Assembly: GCA_965248915.1 (NCBI GenBank)
Contig: CBDFLA010000003.1
Coordinates: 1-8,261 of the forward strand
Length of the DNA stretch: 8,261 nucleotides
DNA from: CBDFLA01 sp965248915
GTDB lineage: Bacteria > Pseudomonadota > Alphaproteobacteria > M2410
Reading direction: 5' to 3'
The notes beneath the pieces are model-generated. The model saw nothing but the letters and a program-made list of their open reading frames with translations. It made no database searches and was not told the DNA's origin. Below, one piece after another: positions 6,737-8,261 of this stretch; within the stretch, counting starts at the first letter, position 1, and each line of letters opens with the position of its first letter. Made by a program: the position numbers and the translations under genes.

Positions 6737-6790
6737 TTGGTGGTGGACGCAGTCCTTGTCGAACCCGTCTCCGGCATGATTTCCCAGATA

Positions 6791-6950
6791 TGCAGGGAAA
6801 AAACAGGGAATTTCGTCAAAACTCATTGGATTCGTCTAGATTTACCGCCTTTAGCCCGCGCGATTTCAATCGGTTGTGACGGAATTCCCTATTCACATTA
6901 ACAGGGAAAAGTTCTGTCCGTAACAGGGAATAAAATCTCCCTATCAGGGA
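6791..6950. repeat. Cluster of CAGGGA(A) repeats, possible attachment or binding region
   Basis: CAGGGA begins at 6793, 6804, 6902, 6924 and 6945; the first four read CAGGGAA and three of them (6802, 6900, 6922) are AACAGGGAA. Inverted copies occur as TTCCCT at 6885-6890 and as a dyad TCCCT-ATC-AGGGA at 6938-6950. The spacings of 11, 22 and 21 bases are one or two helical turns, so copies within each sub-cluster would face the same side of the DNA. This resembles iterated protein-binding sites. The cluster lies between the recombinase and the gspK stop, so a recombinase or accessory-factor binding region at the element end is plausible. I recall similar AACAGGGAA-rich tails near such recombinases in Alphaproteobacteria, unverified here. 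Confidence 0.6.
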
Positions 6951-6959
6951 TTTCTTCAC

Positions 6960-7843
6960 TTAGTCTTGAGCAGATTTCTCGCCGCCGCACTTATGCGCGT
7001 CTGCATGAACTTCGCTGTCGGCCGCTAAGATCCAAAATGGATCATTCCGATCCTCGGTGAGTCGCAGCACTCGAGTCATTTTGTAGAATTGGGACTTACC
7101 CATTGGCACTTTGACCTCAACTCTAACAGCCCTCCCCCCCATGCCACCCTGAATGGCCGACACGGCATGCCCTTGTTGCTTTGTCGATGCAAGAGATAGC
7201 GCGCGCTTTATCTCCTCATTGGCTTTAGATGGATCAATGGATCGCCGCTGAGAATGGACGGTTAGCATTGGAGCGAGACACGCGTAGATCTCAGGGGTTA
7301 CGCCCTGGACCCATTTGAGTTCACTCACGGATTCAAAGTCGGCGTTTCGCGGCAGAAAACTCCTTCCGGCTTGGCGATAGGCAGCTGCCTCCGCTCCGCC
7401 CGGTTGCACCTTATGATCTGCATCTCGCCAGTCTTGAATTGCCGATTGGAGTTGCTTCGCGGTCTCTTCATCACCGACCTGGGATTTGATCAAATCTAAG
7501 AGATGTTCTGGATTTGCCATATGAGGTCCAAGCGACCCAATTCGTCAGAGACTCGGATCTCGATATTGCTGCCTTGAATCTCGATGATCTTTTTTGCCCC
7601 ATCAAGCACCCACCGCTTCGTGCGATCACGCTCGGAAAGGCGCAGGGTAGCTTCAGCCAACGCCGCTTCCGCGAGAGCTTCTGATTGGTTCATTTCTAAC
7701 CGTTGTTGGTAGACCTTGGAGCCAATCCTGAACTCGCCGCCCAAGCTCAAAGCGATGATCGACAAGAATGTTACGACAATGAGAACAGAGGCGAGAGCGT
7801 ATCCTTCCTCTCCCTTCCGACCGTCCTTGTCGCTATTTCTCAC
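6960..7843 (-). pseudogene. gspK: Type II secretion minor pseudopilin GspK, split by a one-base deletion
   Basis: GspK caps the tip of the type II secretion pseudopilus together with GspI and GspJ. From GTG 7843 the frame gives a prepilin leader (KGEEG, cleavage after Gly14) and hydrophobic helix YALASVLIVVTFLSIIALSL. The +5 residue is Ser, and lack of Glu5 is typical of GspK. It continues to DELGRLDL (residue 107), then reads into a stop eight residues later. The -1 frame continues with MANPEHLLDLIKSQVG, and later FESVSELKWVQGVTPEIYAC and LAPMLTVHSQ, the GspK C-terminal SAM-like domain, to TAA at 6960. Between CTC (Leu107, ends 7523) and ATG (7520) only two bases, AT, remain where Asn AAT would restore the usual RLDLN motif; one A is missing. 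The joined length would be 294 residues, normal for the family. The GTG overlaps the gspD stop (GTGA). The ATG at 7520 could restart translation but would give a useless leaderless domain. Confidence 0.88.
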
Positions 7844-8261
7844 TTTACATCCTGGAAGAAATCAGACCGCGTCAGTTGATCGCGCAAATATTCGGTTACA
7901 TCATTTGCCTCGCTCATGTTGTGAATGATGTGGGGCGTGATGAATATTAGAAGCTCGGTCCGCCGTGACGTCGAACTCTGTGATCCAAAAAGGCCTCCCA
8001 CGACCGGTATGCGTGAGACACCTGGAATACCACTCTTGCCTTGGCTCTTGGTGTCTTCAATGAGGCCGCCTAGTGCAATTGTTTGACCGTCCGCAATGGT
8101 GACGGTACTTGAGACCTTCCTTTGCTGGATCGTTGGCGAGTCAATGCCGGAAGTTGTTGTCGAGACGACGTTTGAGACCTCTTGATTGACTTCAAGCAGA
8201 ACGATGCCGTTTTTGTTGATACGTGGCGTGACCTCAAGGATGACACCAGTATCGCGGAATT
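7840..8261 (-). CDS. gspD: Type II secretion outer-membrane secretin GspD, C-terminal part
   Basis: The last 139 residues of the secretin that forms the outer-membrane channel of the type II secretion system; the gene runs off the right edge of the window. The secretin signature is clear: DTGVILEVTPRIN, then VTIADGQTIALGGLIED, SGIPGVSRIPVVGGLFG and RTELLIFITPHII. These correspond to the beta-barrel and inner-gate region. The tail after the barrel (NDVTEYLRDQLTRSDFFQD) is short and could serve as the S-domain or pilotin contact, but no pilotin is visible. The TGA at 7842-7840 overlaps the GTG of gspK, so the two are co-transcribed and coupled. A type IV pilus or other secretin is less likely because a GspK-type pseudopilin follows. 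Confidence 0.92.
   Translation of the reverse strand, partial: FRDTGVILEVTPRINKNGIVLLEVNQEVSNVVSTTTSGIDSPTIQQRKVSSTVTIADGQTIALGGLIEDTKSQGKSGIPGVSRIPVVGGLFGSQSSTSRRTELLIFITPHIIHNMSEANDVTEYLRDQLTRSDFFQDVK

Noticed and set aside
6741..6765. Sequence TGGTGGACGCA followed by TCGAACCC, resembling the 3' end of a tRNA on the minus strand
   Set aside because: The stem that should flank the T-loop does not pair, and no D-arm or anticodon arm follows. It might be a tRNA-end-like attachment remnant, but the match is too short to claim.
6644..6826. Minus-strand frame of 60 codons
   Set aside because: It reads through the minus-strand terminator at 6690-6711 and resembles no protein.
860..7530. Programmed ribosomal frameshifting as an explanation for the three split genes
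   Set aside because: No slippery heptamer is present at the shift points, and none of the three families is known to me to use recoding.
1..8261. CRISPR array or rRNA genes
   Set aside because: No regularly spaced 25-40-base repeats with unique spacers and no rRNA-like sequence are seen.

Overview
The window most likely comes from an alphaproteobacterium of moderate GC content. The evidence is the combination of DUF5681 and DUF2924 proteins with a large serine recombinase whose zinc-ribbon region lacks the usual cysteine pairs, a set I associate with Hyphomicrobiales and relatives. That placement is from family knowledge, not a search.

Layout. Bases 1-6152 look like accessory DNA, probably the right-hand part of an integrated element. 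It carries an Mrr-like restriction endonuclease gene broken by one frameshift (28-982). After a gene-poor spacer comes a tightly overlapping three-gene operon: a ParB-fused DNA methyltransferase (1292-2605), an unrecognised basic protein (2602-3033) and a DUF5681 protein with an AT-hook-like N-terminus (3023-3436). A small minus-strand gene of unknown function follows (3537-3839). Divergent from it is a DUF2924 gene, also frameshifted (3977-4446), whose stop overlaps the start of the serine recombinase (4446-6152). Bases 6153-6959 have no large gene. They hold a strong candidate for an overlooked 25-residue hydrophobic peptide with its own Shine-Dalgarno and terminator, a second terminator facing the other way, and a cluster of CAGGGA repeats, most spaced by one or two DNA helical turns. 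Bases 6960-8261 are the end of a minus-strand type II secretion operon: the C-terminus of the secretin GspD, then GspK, which is split by a one-base deletion. These look like host genes.

How the parts may work together (inference). The recombinase, with DUF2924 as a translationally coupled partner, would move the element. The methyltransferase operon and the Mrr-like nuclease form a modification/restriction cargo, although the nuclease reads as broken here. The repeat cluster between recombinase and gspK is the best candidate for an attachment or recombinase-binding region.

Three genes in 8.3 kb each carry one single-base-type frameshift while both halves remain otherwise intact. This suggests either sequencing or assembly errors or very recent decay, and it should be settled before any of the three is treated as dead.
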